From Micrococcus endophyticus (GTDB lineage Bacteria > Actinomycetota > Actinomycetes > Actinomycetales > Micrococcaceae), in assembly GCF_014205115.1 (NCBI RefSeq), contig NZ_JACHMW010000001.1:1054001-1118000 (forward strand): a stretch of 64,000 nt of DNA, read 5' to 3'. Both the position numbers and the translations under genes were made by a program. Below, in pieces: positions 8,771 to 17,311 of the stretch; position 1 is the first letter of the stretch; every line of letters begins with the position of its first letter. The notes beneath the pieces were generated by a model. The model worked only from the letters and a program-made list of their open reading frames with translations. It was not told the origin of the DNA and did not search any database.

Positions 8771-9750
8771 AGCCGGATCCTCTCCCCCGTCCGGGAGGAC
8801 TCGATCAGCGCCTCAGCCACGCGCAGCGTGTCCAGGCCCTCGGCCATGGACACGTGGTCCTGCCGCTCGCCGAGGATCGCGTCACGGAAGGCCTCGTGCT
8901 CGGTGCGCAGCGGCTCCGGCTTCTCGATGGCCAGCCGCGTCACGTCCCCTTCGGAGACGCCCCGGAACGCGGAGACCGCGTCCCACCGGGTGGCCACGGA
9001 GCCGTTGGCCTGGAAGACCAGGTCGGCACTGACGGTGTCCGCCACGAAGGCGCCCAGCTCGCCGGTCACCACGGTCTTGCGGACCTTCACGGGCGAGAGC
9101 CAGTTGACCACGTGGTCCGTGATCACGCCGGAGGCCAGGCGCCCGGTGGCCACGACCATGTCCTCGTGCTCACGGCCCGAGTTCGTCACGGTCTCGGCCG
9201 CAACCCGTTCGTACGGGCTGTCGGCGAGCCAGGCGGTGAGGTCGATGTCGTGCGTGCCCAGGTCCTTCACCACGCCCACGTCGGCGATGCGGGCCGGGAA
9301 CCCGCCCTGGCGCAGGGTGGCGATCTGCAGCACGCGGCCGAGCTCGCCGGCGCGGATGCGCCGGCGCATCTCCTGCAGGGCCGGGTTGAACCGCTCGATG
9401 TGGCCCACCGCGCCCACGAGGCCGGCTTCCTCGAAGGCCGCCACGAGGCGGGCGCCCGCCTCGGTGCTGTGGGCGATCGGCTTCTCCACCATCACGTGCA
9501 CCCCGGCCTCGGCCAGCGCCAGGCCGACCTCCTCGTGCAGGCCGGTGGGCACGGCGCACACCACGGCGTCCACGCCGTGGTCGATCAGCCCCTGCACGGA
9601 GTCGTAGAGGGGCAGGTCCCCCGCCGCGCCGTGCGGGTCGCCCATCGCGTCCGCCACGGCCACCAGCTCGGTGCCCTTGATCGAGCGCATCACGCGGGCG
9701 TGGTGGCGGCCCATCATGCCCAGGCCGATCAGTCCGGTGCGCAGGCTCAT
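8767..9750 (-). CDS. Gfo/Idh/MocA oxidoreductase, WbpB-like UDP-sugar 3-dehydrogenase
   Basis: A 327-residue NAD-dependent oxidoreductase. The Rossmann motif GLIGLGMMGRHHARV is at 6-20, the family-defining EKP at 89-91 and KDLGTHDIDL at 162-171, with its conserved D and H. The length matches WbpB/WlbA (about 315-350). In Pseudomonas and Bordetella these enzymes oxidise C3 of UDP-GlcNAc-uronate to the 3-keto sugar, which the neighbouring aminotransferase then aminates. The neighbours here are exactly the aminotransferase, the hexapeptide acetyltransferase and the UDP-sugar 6-dehydrogenase of that pathway, so the assignment is by pathway context. ATG at 9750 overlaps the aminotransferase stop by 4 bases. 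A different 3-keto sugar cannot be excluded by sequence alone. Confidence 0.85.
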   Translation of the reverse strand: MSLRTGLIGLGMMGRHHARVMRSIKGTELVAVADAMGDPHGAAGDLPLYDSVQGLIDHGVDAVVCAVPTGLHEEVGLALAEAGVHVMVEKPIAHSTEAGARLVAAFEEAGLVGAVGHIERFNPALQEMRRRIRAGELGRVLQIATLRQGGFPARIADVGVVKDLGTHDIDLTAWLADSPYERVAAETVTNSGREHEDMVVATGRLASGVITDHVVNWLSPVKVRKTVVTGELGAFVADTVSADLVFQANGSVATRWDAVSAFRGVSEGDVTRLAIEKPEPLRTEHEAFRDAILGERQDHVSMAEGLDTLRVAEALIESSRTGERIRL

Positions 9751-10850
9751 GCCGCGGCCTCCTCGACGACGGTGTTCACGGCCTCGATCACCCGGGTCAC
9801 GTCCTCGTCGGTGAGCGAGGGGTGCACCGGCAGGGAGAACACGGTGGCGGCGGCGGTCCGGGTGTTCGGCAGGTCCGCCTCGATGCGGAAGGAGGGCAGC
9901 TCGTTGGTGGGCACCGGGTAGTACACGCCCGTGCCCACGCCGAACTCGTCCTTGAGCCGGTCGCGGATCGCGTCTCGCGCCACGGCCAGGGACTCGGGCA
10001 GGCGCACGGTGTACTGGTGGTACACGTGCTCGGCGCCCTCGGCCACCACGGGCACGGCCACCCCGCGCAGCTCGGCGTCGAAGCGGGCGGCGATCTGCCG
10101 GCGTCGCTCGGTCCAGTCCAGGACCTTGGTCAGCTGCACCCGGCCGATGGCCGCGTGGATGTCCGTCATGCGGTTGTTCAGGCCGACCAGCTCGTTCTGG
10201 TACTGCACCTCCATGCCCTGGTTGCGCAGCATGCGCATGCGGCGGGCCAGCTCCGGGTCCCTGACCGAGACCATGCCGCCCTCGCCGGAGGTCATGTTCT
10301 TGGTCGGGTAGAGGCTGAACATGGCCCACGCCCCGAAGGTGCCCACGCGGCGGCCGTGCAGCCGCGCGCCGTGCGCCTGGGCGGCGTCCTCGTAGAGCTC
10401 CAGTCCGTGCTCGTCGGCGATCTCCTGCAGCCGGTCCATCGGCGCCGGGTGCCCGTAGAGGTGCACGGGCATGATGCCGCGGGTCCGCTCGGTGACCTTG
10501 GCTCGCACGTCGTCGGGGTCCAGGGTGTAGGTGTCCAGGTCGATGTCGGCGAACACGGGGGTCGCCCCGGTGAGGGCGACGGCGTTGCCGGTGGCGGCGA
10601 AGGTGAAGGCGGGCACGATCACCTCGTCGCCGGGGCCGACGCCCGAGGCGAGCAGGCCGAGGTGCTGGCCGGAGGTGCCGGAGTTGACGGCGACGCAGTC
10701 CCAGCCCTCCACGAGGACCTCGCCGAACTCCTCCTCGAAGGCCTTGACCTCCGGTCCCTGGGCGACCATGCCCGAGCGGAGCACGCGGTCGACGGCGGCG
10801 CGCTCCTCGTCTCCGATGATGGGCTTGGCGGGCGGGATGAACTCAGCCAC
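9747..10850 (-). CDS. DegT/DnrJ/EryC1 family aminotransferase, WbpE-like
   Basis: A 367-residue PLP enzyme. The GTG at 10850 is chosen because AGGAGGAG lies about 8 bases before it and it overlaps the upstream stop by 8 bases; the open frame extends further up but that part is shadow. NSGTS at 56-60 binds the PLP phosphate, EDAAQAHGA at 154-162 holds the aspartate that pairs with the pyridine nitrogen, and SLYPTKNMTSGEGG holds the catalytic lysine (K184). This family transfers an amino group from glutamate to keto-sugars bound to nucleotides. In the WbpA-B-E-D pathway the product is UDP-2-acetamido-3-amino-2,3-dideoxy-glucuronate. Substrate inferred from the adjacent genes. Confidence 0.88.
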   Translation of the reverse strand: MAEFIPPAKPIIGDEERAAVDRVLRSGMVAQGPEVKAFEEEFGEVLVEGWDCVAVNSGTSGQHLGLLASGVGPGDEVIVPAFTFAATGNAVALTGATPVFADIDLDTYTLDPDDVRAKVTERTRGIMPVHLYGHPAPMDRLQEIADEHGLELYEDAAQAHGARLHGRRVGTFGAWAMFSLYPTKNMTSGEGGMVSVRDPELARRMRMLRNQGMEVQYQNELVGLNNRMTDIHAAIGRVQLTKVLDWTERRRQIAARFDAELRGVAVPVVAEGAEHVYHQYTVRLPESLAVARDAIRDRLKDEFGVGTGVYYPVPTNELPSFRIEADLPNTRTAAATVFSLPVHPSLTDEDVTRVIEAVNTVVEEAAA

Positions 10851-11466
10851 GGGTCTCCTCCTGGTCCTCGACCGGGCGCAGCACGCCGTCGGCCTCCACG
10901 AACGTCTCGGACGTGTCCGGGCAGACCCAGACCCCGTCCCTCTCCTCGAGCCGACGGCCGGTGCGGCCCACCCACCCGATCCGACGCGCGGGCACCCCGG
11001 CCACGAGGCCGAAGTCCGGCACGTCACGGGTCACCACGGACCCGGCCGCCACGAGTGCCCACGCGCCGATGCGCACGGGGGCCACGCACACGGAGCGGGC
11101 GCCGATCGCGGCCCCGTCCCCGATGTCCACGCCCACGGCCACCCAGTCCGAGGCGGACTTCTGGGACAGGTCCGGGTTCACGGCGCGGGGGTAGGTGTCA
11201 TTGGTGAGCACCACGGCGGGGCCGATGAACACGCCCCGGCCCAGCGTGGCCGGCTCGTACACGAGCGCGAGGTTCTGGACCTTGCAGTCGTCGCCCATGC
11301 GCACGCCCGTGCCGATGTAGGCGGAGCGGCCCACGATGGTCCGCTCCCCCAGCTGCGCGTCCTCGCGCACCTGCGCGAGGTGCCAGATCTTCGAGCCGGC
11401 GCCGATCCGGGCGGCGTCGGAGACGTCCGCGCCGGGGGCGACGAACACGTCCTGCTGCTGCGTCAT
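10843..11466 (-). CDS. Left-handed beta-helix N-acetyltransferase, WbpD-like
   Basis: A 207-residue protein with repeated hexapeptide turns, for example ARIGAGSKIWHLAQV, TIVGRSAYIGTGV, ATLGRGVFIGPAVVL and AAIGARSVCVAPVRIGAWALVAAGSVV, the mark of trimeric acetyl-CoA-dependent transferases. Length and motif order match WbpD/WlbB, which N-acetylates the 3-amino group of UDP-2-acetamido-3-amino-uronate. The ATG at 11466 has GGGAGGAC upstream. The C-terminal 40 residues (WVGRTGRRLEERDGVWVCPD) look like the short C-terminal region seen in WbpD-type proteins. It sits between the dehydrogenase and the aminotransferase gene, supporting a complete pathway to UDP-GlcNAc3NAcA. Confidence 0.87.
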   Translation of the reverse strand: MTQQQDVFVAPGADVSDAARIGAGSKIWHLAQVREDAQLGERTIVGRSAYIGTGVRMGDDCKVQNLALVYEPATLGRGVFIGPAVVLTNDTYPRAVNPDLSQKSASDWVAVGVDIGDGAAIGARSVCVAPVRIGAWALVAAGSVVTRDVPDFGLVAGVPARRIGWVGRTGRRLEERDGVWVCPDTSETFVEADGVLRPVEDQEETRG

Positions 11467-11477
11467 GCCGTCCTCCC

Positions 11478-12785
11478 TCAGGCCTGGGGGGCCTGGTGCG
11501 GCAGGCCGATGACACGGCGGGTCACACCGTCCCAGGTCTGCGCGTCGGTGATGTTGCGCCCGTCCACGAGGGTGCGCACGCCCGGCAGGTCCGCCGGGGA
11601 GAGCGTGCGGTACTCGGCGTGGTCGGTCTGGATGATCGCCGCGTCCGTCTCCGTGCCCAGGGCATAGGGGGCGAAGCCCAGCTTCGCCAGCTCGGCGTCC
11701 TCGTACATGGGGTCGTGGACGGCGACGTCGGCGCCCGCCTCGGTCAGGGCCTGCACCGTGGCGAACACGCCGGAGAACGCGGTCTCCTTCACGCCGCCGC
11801 GGTAGGCCGCGCCCAGGACCACGACGCGCTGGCCCGCCAGGTCCCCGTGGGACTCGGCCAGCAGCTGCACGGCGTAGGAGGGCATGGACGCGTTCACGGC
11901 GCGGGCGGTGCGCACGATGTCCGCGGCCGGGTCATTCCACAGGTACAGCCGCGGGTAGACCGGGATGCAGTGGCCGCCCACCGCGATGCCCGGGCGGTGG
12001 ATGTGGCTGTACGGCTGCGAGTTGGAGGCCTCGATCACCTGGTAGATGTCGATCCCGGCCGAGCCGGCGTAGCGGGCGAACTCGTTGGCCAGGCCGATGT
12101 TCACGTCGCGGTAGGTGGTCTCGGCGAGCTTGGCCATCTCGGAGGCCTCGGCCGAGCCGAGGTCCCACACGCCGTTGGCGCGCTGCAGGTCCGGGCGCTC
12201 GTCGAAGTCCAGCACGGCCTCGTAGAACTCGCGGGCGCGCTCGGCGCCGGCCGTGGACAGGCCGCCGATCAGCTTCGGGTAGCGGCGCAGGTCCTCGAAC
12301 ACGCGGCCGGTGAGCACGCGCTCCGGGGAGAACACGAGGTGGAAGTCCTCGCCCTCGGTCAGGCCGGAGCCCTCCTCGAGCATCGGCTTCCAGCGGGTGC
12401 GGGTGGTGCCCACGGGCAGGGTGGTCTCGTAGGACACGAGCGTGCCGGGGGTCAGGTGCTTCGCCAGCTCGGCGGTGGCCCCGTCCATCCACCCGAAGTC
12501 GGGGCGCGCCTCCTCGTCCACGAACAGCGGCACCACGAGGACCACGGCGTCCGCGCCGGGGATCGCGTCCCCGTACTCGGTGGTGGCGCGCAGCCGGCCG
12601 GCGGAGACGGCCTCGGAGAGCTTCTCCTGCAGGTGGGCCTCGCCGGGGAACGGCTCGGTGCCCGCGTTCACGAGGTCCACGACGGCGGCGTTGACATCGA
12701 CGCCGACCACCTCGTGTCCCTTGCTCGCGAACTGCACGGCCAGCGGCAGGCCGATCTTGCCCAGGGCGACGACGGCGATCTTCAT
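11478..12785 (-). CDS. UDP-N-acetylglucosamine 6-dehydrogenase, WbpA-like
   Basis: A 435-residue nucleotide-sugar 6-dehydrogenase. The NAD-binding segment is VVALGKIGLPLA at 5-16; the first glycine of the GxGxxG pattern is alanine here. YETTLPVGTTRTRW, FSPERVL and ETTYRDVNIGLANEF are the usual central motifs, and the catalytic cysteine is C273 in AVGGHCIPVYP. Such enzymes oxidise C6 of UDP-HexNAc to the uronate using two NAD. WecC-type enzymes have VDP where this one has VYP; the adjacent wbpD/E/B-like genes make UDP-GlcNAc the likely substrate. ATG at 12785 is chosen over the upstream start at 12899 because the extra residues have no similarity and GGAAGGAAG lies upstream. First gene of the operon ending at 5040. 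Confidence 0.87.
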   Translation of the reverse strand: MKIAVVALGKIGLPLAVQFASKGHEVVGVDVNAAVVDLVNAGTEPFPGEAHLQEKLSEAVSAGRLRATTEYGDAIPGADAVVLVVPLFVDEEARPDFGWMDGATAELAKHLTPGTLVSYETTLPVGTTRTRWKPMLEEGSGLTEGEDFHLVFSPERVLTGRVFEDLRRYPKLIGGLSTAGAERAREFYEAVLDFDERPDLQRANGVWDLGSAEASEMAKLAETTYRDVNIGLANEFARYAGSAGIDIYQVIEASNSQPYSHIHRPGIAVGGHCIPVYPRLYLWNDPAADIVRTARAVNASMPSYAVQLLAESHGDLAGQRVVVLGAAYRGGVKETAFSGVFATVQALTEAGADVAVHDPMYEDAELAKLGFAPYALGTETDAAIIQTDHAEYRTLSPADLPGVRTLVDGRNITDAQTWDGVTRRVIGLPHQAPQA

Positions 12786-12897
12786 GCGGGTCCAGTCTTC
12801 CTTCCGTGCGCGGGCCCCGCGCGGGCACGCGACGGGGGCGGGCGCCGAACGGGCCACCGTGCACGGCGTAGTGCGAGGGAGGCCCGGCGCCGTCGTC

Positions 12898-12903
12898 ACT
12901 GTA
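12898..12903 (-). promoter_or_regulatory. Candidate -10 box for the diacetamido-sugar operon
   Basis: TACAGT directly follows the TGA stop of the upstream glycosyltransferase gene and lies about 110 bases before the dehydrogenase start. No convincing -35 hexamer is visible, as is common here. It would let the sugar operon be expressed apart from the upstream glycosyltransferases. Confidence 0.35.
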
Positions 12904-14664
12904 TCAGCGCGGGCTCACGCCCAGCCGGGCGTACAGGTCCCGGTAGCGCCGGGCGTTCCCCCCCCAGGTCCGGGTGGCCAGCGCCCACTGCCGGCCCGCC
13001 GCCCCGAGCCGCTCCCGCTCGGCGGGGTCGGCCGCGAGCCGCTCGAGCGCCTCCGCCAGCGCCGCGGGGTCCTCGGCCGGCACGAGCAGGCCGGTCCGGC
13101 CGTCCTCGACGAGCTCGGCGAGCGCGGGCAGGTCCGAGGCCACGACGGGCCGGCCCACGGCGGAGGCCTCCACGGTCTTCATGGGGGTCACGGAGCGGGT
13201 GACGGGCAGGTCGCGCCGCGGCACCACGAAGACGTCGAGCGCGGCCTGGTGCAGGATCGCCTCGGAGCGCGCCACGCGGCCCGGGAAGGAGCACCGGTCC
13301 TCGATGCCCAGCCGCCGCGCCAGCGCCTCCAGTCCGGGGCGGGCCACGCCGTCGCCGGCGATGTGCACGCGCAGCTCCGGCCGGCGCGGGGCCACCAGCG
13401 CGGCCGCGCGCAGCAGCGTGTCGAGGCCCTCGTAGTCCACGAGGCTGGAGACGGTGCCCACCACGAAGGCGTCCGCGGGGTGGGGCCAGTCCAGCGCGGC
13501 GCGGGCGGCCTCGCGGGTGGGCGGCTCGGCGACGAACGTCTCCCCCACCGCGTTCGGGCACAGGACGACCGCCTCGGGGTCCACCCCGGCGGCCACGAGC
13601 CGCTCCCGCATGCCCTCGCCGAGGGTCACGACGCCGTCGGCGCCGCGGGCCGCCTGCGTCTCGCGTTCCTGGAAGAGGCGGTAGCGCTCGGAGGCGAGCG
13701 CCTCCGGGCCGCGCACGGCCGCCCACGTGTCCGCCAGCTGTCCGCGCACCTCGTAGACCCACGGGATGCCGAAGGCGCGGGCGACGGCCTCGACCGCCAC
13801 GGCGTTGACGAAGTGGGTGGTCGTGTGGAGCAGGGCGGGCCGGGTGGCCCTCACGTGCTCGGCCAGCAGCTCGGCGTGCTGCTGGAGCCGGGCGGCCTGG
13901 CCCTGGGCCAGGCGCGCCGGCAGCAGCCGGTGGTAGTCGATCCCGTCCACCGTGTCGCGCCCGGCTGCCCAGGGCACACCGATCTGTACGGGGTAGCCGG
14001 GGCGGGTGACCGCCGCGACGTCGAAGCCCTCCGCGCGCAGCGAGGCCAGGATCGAGTGGCTGCGCTGGGCGTAGCCCGAGCCGGTGTGCGGCAGGGAGTT
14101 CGTGAGCACGTGGAGCACCCGGCCCGGCTCGGGGGCGTAGCCGGCCTCCCGCGGCAGGACGGGGGCGACGCCCCGGAAGGCGTCCCGCTCCCCCGCCATG
14201 CGCCGGGCCAGGTGCCGGTTGCGCGGGTGCCGGGCCGCCAGCTCGGCCGCGCCCTCGAGGTCGCCGCGGTGCGCGGCCAGGCGCGCCGCGGCCGCGGTCC
14301 AGGCGGCGCCGCGCTCCGGCGGGGCGACGGTCTCGAGCAGCTCCGCGGCCCGGTCCGGCCGGCCGAGGCCGAGGGCGGCGTCGGCCCGGTGCACCGCCGA
14401 ACCCCCGTCCGCGTCCAGGGCGGCGAGCGCGGCCTCGTGCTCGCCGCGCATCTCGTGGCCCAGGGCCCGCACCACCCCGCCACCGGCGGCGCGGGTGAGC
14501 ACGGCGGCCGCCCGCTCGGACACGGCGCGCGGCAGCCGCCGCGAGACCTGCATCGCCAGCAGGACCGGGTCGTCGGCCAGGTGCTCGCGCACCGTCTGGG
14601 CGGTGAGCGCCAGGCTGCGGGCCAGCGGTCGGCGGGCGCGGGGCGCGCGCTCCTGATCAGGCAT
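12904..14664 (-). CDS. GT4 glycosyltransferase
   Basis: A 586-residue protein. The ATG at 14662-14664 overlaps the upstream gene by 8 bases. Residues 1-170 are an Ala/Arg-rich helical region resembling the start of a tetratricopeptide-like module (AALDADGGSAVHRADAALGLGRPDRAAELLE). The GT-B part starts at VLHVLTNSLPHTGSGYAQRSH with the Gly-rich acceptor loop, continues with WVYEVRGQLADTW, VVLCPNAVGETF and VVGTVSSLVDYEGLDTLL, and has the donor motif PMKTVEASAVGRPVVASDLP equivalent to E-x7-E. This is a full-length GT4 enzyme with an extra N-terminal helical domain. Probably part of the wall polysaccharide assembly line; linkage unknown. Confidence 0.87.
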   Translation of the reverse strand: MPDQERAPRARRPLARSLALTAQTVREHLADDPVLLAMQVSRRLPRAVSERAAAVLTRAAGGGVVRALGHEMRGEHEAALAALDADGGSAVHRADAALGLGRPDRAAELLETVAPPERGAAWTAAAARLAAHRGDLEGAAELAARHPRNRHLARRMAGERDAFRGVAPVLPREAGYAPEPGRVLHVLTNSLPHTGSGYAQRSHSILASLRAEGFDVAAVTRPGYPVQIGVPWAAGRDTVDGIDYHRLLPARLAQGQAARLQQHAELLAEHVRATRPALLHTTTHFVNAVAVEAVARAFGIPWVYEVRGQLADTWAAVRGPEALASERYRLFQERETQAARGADGVVTLGEGMRERLVAAGVDPEAVVLCPNAVGETFVAEPPTREAARAALDWPHPADAFVVGTVSSLVDYEGLDTLLRAAALVAPRRPELRVHIAGDGVARPGLEALARRLGIEDRCSFPGRVARSEAILHQAALDVFVVPRRDLPVTRSVTPMKTVEASAVGRPVVASDLPALAELVEDGRTGLLVPAEDPAALAEALERLAADPAERERLGAAGRQWALATRTWGGNARRYRDLYARLGVSPR

Positions 14665-17311
14665 GGGGCGGGGTCCTCTCGGCGGGTCCGGCGGCGGGTC
14701 CGGCGGCGGGGTGCGGGGCGGGCAGCACGGCGGCCGTGCACGGCCCGGCGGGGCCCGCGTCGGCGCGCCGCGCGGCCTCGCCGATCCGGGCGCGCACCCG
14801 GACGCGGGCGATCGCGCGCAGGCGGTGCCCGGCCGTGCCCACGAGCTCCAGGGCGGGCGGCGCGGACGGGGCGCCCGTGAGCACCACGTCCACCGCCCCC
14901 AGGCCCTCGGGGCCCGCGGCGGCCTCGCCGATGAGCTCCTCGCCGGCCCACACGCGCACGCCCGCCACCAGGCCGGCGTCGGCCAGGGACAGGCGCAGCA
15001 CCCGCGCCCGGGCCGGAGGCCACGCGGCGGCCTCGGCCGCGAGCGGCCAGCGGCGGTCCAGCGGCACGAGCGCGTCCGTCCCGTCGGCCAGCGGCGCCGG
15101 GACGTCGTCCGGCGTCCGCCGTCCCTCGGCCTCGCCGGCGGGGTCGGCGGCGCGCGCCTCGTGCCGCTCGCGCGCCCGGCGCAGCCAGTCGGAGACCTGG
15201 GCCGCCGCGTCGAAGCGACGCCGGTGCTCGGCCGGGCCCAGCGGCGCGGCGGGCCCCAGGGCGTCCGGCTCGGCGGCGTCCTGCGCGGCGCGCCGGTCCG
15301 CGGCCCGGCGGCTCAGCTTGAGGCGGGCTTCCTGGGCGGTGGCCGCCTTGAGCATCGCGTCCCCCCACGCGTCCTCGTCCCGGAAGCGCCGGTGGCGCGT
15401 GGTGAGCACGTGCTCCGCGGCGCACAGGGCGAGGGGGGTGATCGGCGGATGGGCCTGGAGGCGGCCGTGGGTCTCCGGGGCGAGGTGGAGCACGCTGCGC
15501 CGCAGCGCGTCGGCGAGGGCCGCGTGCCCCAACCGCGCCAGCGCCTCGGGCGACTGCCCCTCGACGGCGGCCGGCGCGTCGGCGCGCCCGCCCGCCGCGG
15601 GGTGGTCCGCCAGCGACTCGAGGATCGAGAGCCCGGCGGCGTCCGGGGCCGAGCCCTCGGGCGCGCCCACGTGCAGGAGGCCGGGGCGGGCCGGGCGCGC
15701 CTCGAGCGCGGCCAGCAGGGCCGACTCGACGAGCCCGGGGCTCAGCACGGCGTTGGGCAGGCCGCGGAGCAGACCGGCGTGGTCCGCGGGCGCCGGGCCG
15801 ACCTGCACCGCGAGGTCGAAGCGGGCCAGGGCGCTGGGCTCGGGCCGCTCGTCGGTGAGCAGGCCGACGGTGGCCACGCCTGCCGCCCGGAGCGCGTCGG
15901 CGTCCTCGGCGGTGAGGCGGGCCCCGCCGGCGAGGACCACGACGCGCGCGCCCGTGCCGGCCAGCGCGTCGGCCAGGCCGGCGCCGTCCACGCGGACCGC
16001 GGACGGATCCTCCGCCGTCGGATCGGCGGCGAGGAGCCCGGCGTCGGGGTGGTCCGGCCCGAGGGCGAGTGCCAGCCGGCCGGCCGCGGCGAGCTCGCGC
16101 AGGAGCACGTCGAGCGGGTCGAACCGTCGCGCGGGCCGGGCGTGGACCACGGCGACGTCCGCACGGACGGCGATGCGCTCCGCCGGGGCGGAGGCGTCCG
16201 CCTCCCGCCGGTCCCCCTCCGCCGGGCCCGCGGCGGCTGCCGCGGCGGGGCGGCGCGGCCGGCGGCCGTCGAAGCGCAGGAACCACACGGCGCGCTCGTC
16301 GGCGTCGAGGCGCCGCCAGTCGTCGTCCTGCAGGAGGGACTCGAGGGCGAGCACCCGGGCGTCCGCGCTGAAGGAGCGGTCGAACCGGTCCACGGCGGCG
16401 GCGGAGAGGGCCTCCAGCTCGCCCGAGCCCAGCGCGTGCGCGATCCACCGGTCCGCGTCCTGCACCGTGTCCACCACGGGCATCTCCGGGAACGCCGGCG
16501 TCGGGGCCCCGCCGGGGACGACGCTCACCGTGGGCAGGCCCATGGCCGCGTACTGGATCACGCGGCTGGGCAGCTCGAACGCGCCGAGCGCGTCCAGGCC
16601 GGGGAACCACGTGGGCTGGCCCCGGTGGTCGGCGAACACCTGGGGGATGTTGAGCGCCACGCGGGCCCGGGCGCCGGCCTGGACCACCTCGTGCTCGGCG
16701 TCGAGGAAGCCGCCTCCCAGGCCTGCCGGGTCCTCGCCCACCTGGCCGAACACGGTCACCTCGTGCTCCATGGCCGCGAGCGCGTCGTAGCGCCAGCGGC
16801 GGACGGGGCCGACCATGTTGCCCAGGAAGAGGACGTCCGTCTCCGCGGGGCGGGCGCCGTGGACCACGGGGAAGGCGGTGTGGTCCGTCCAGAAGGGCAG
16901 GTTGACGCCGGTGGGACGGCCGAAGCGCTCCTCGTAGAAGCGGAGCACCGGGGCGCCGCCGCAGTGCAGGACGAGGTCGTAGAGGTCGACGACGGGCCCG
17001 TAGGAGTGCTCGAAGAGCACGGGGTCGTCGGAGAACCATGCCACGAGCGCGGCGCCGGTGGCGCGCAGGGCCTGCAGCACCGGCCAGGGCGCGGAGGCCG
17101 GGCGGAAGACGAGGACGACGTCGGGGCGCAGCTCCGCGATCCTCTCCAGGTGGGGGGCGACCACGGGGAGCAGGTCGTCCGTGTCCCGGAAGACGTAGCC
17201 GGCGCCGAACCGCCCGGTGTGGTGGACCTCGTGGCCGGCCGCGGTGAGGGCCCGGGCCAGCGACTCGGCGACGTGTGTCTCCTGGATGCCGTCGAACAGG
17301 ACGATCCTCAC
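14657..17311 (-). CDS. CgeB/Glyco_trans_1-like glycosyltransferase, large
   Basis: An 884-residue protein. The GTG at 17311 overlaps the upstream stop (GTGA) and has GGAGGTGA upstream, which fixes the start although the frame stays open. Residues 1-370 read like the CgeB/DUF3880-type transferases: RIVLFDGIQETHVAESLARAL, DVVLVFRPASAPWPVLQAL, ALVAWFSDDPVLFEHSYGP, VNLPFWTDHTAFP, TDVLFLGNMVGPVRRWRYDA and PSRVIQYAAMGLPTVSVVPG. A Rossmann-like region follows (FDPLDVLLRELAAAGRLALALG, GARVVVLAGGARLTAEDADALRAAG, LHVGAPEGSAPDAAGLSIL), and the last 150 residues are a beta-rich, lower-complexity tail. It may be a two-domain transferase. The first domain is well supported; the second is only suggestive. 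Confidence 0.75.
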   Translation of the reverse strand: MRIVLFDGIQETHVAESLARALTAAGHEVHHTGRFGAGYVFRDTDDLLPVVAPHLERIAELRPDVVLVFRPASAPWPVLQALRATGAALVAWFSDDPVLFEHSYGPVVDLYDLVLHCGGAPVLRFYEERFGRPTGVNLPFWTDHTAFPVVHGARPAETDVLFLGNMVGPVRRWRYDALAAMEHEVTVFGQVGEDPAGLGGGFLDAEHEVVQAGARARVALNIPQVFADHRGQPTWFPGLDALGAFELPSRVIQYAAMGLPTVSVVPGGAPTPAFPEMPVVDTVQDADRWIAHALGSGELEALSAAAVDRFDRSFSADARVLALESLLQDDDWRRLDADERAVWFLRFDGRRPRRPAAAAAAGPAEGDRREADASAPAERIAVRADVAVVHARPARRFDPLDVLLRELAAAGRLALALGPDHPDAGLLAADPTAEDPSAVRVDGAGLADALAGTGARVVVLAGGARLTAEDADALRAAGVATVGLLTDERPEPSALARFDLAVQVGPAPADHAGLLRGLPNAVLSPGLVESALLAALEARPARPGLLHVGAPEGSAPDAAGLSILESLADHPAAGGRADAPAAVEGQSPEALARLGHAALADALRRSVLHLAPETHGRLQAHPPITPLALCAAEHVLTTRHRRFRDEDAWGDAMLKAATAQEARLKLSRRAADRRAAQDAAEPDALGPAAPLGPAEHRRRFDAAAQVSDWLRRARERHEARAADPAGEAEGRRTPDDVPAPLADGTDALVPLDRRWPLAAEAAAWPPARARVLRLSLADAGLVAGVRVWAGEELIGEAAAGPEGLGAVDVVLTGAPSAPPALELVGTAGHRLRAIARVRVRARIGEAARRADAGPAGPCTAAVLPAPHPAAGPAAGPAERTPPHA

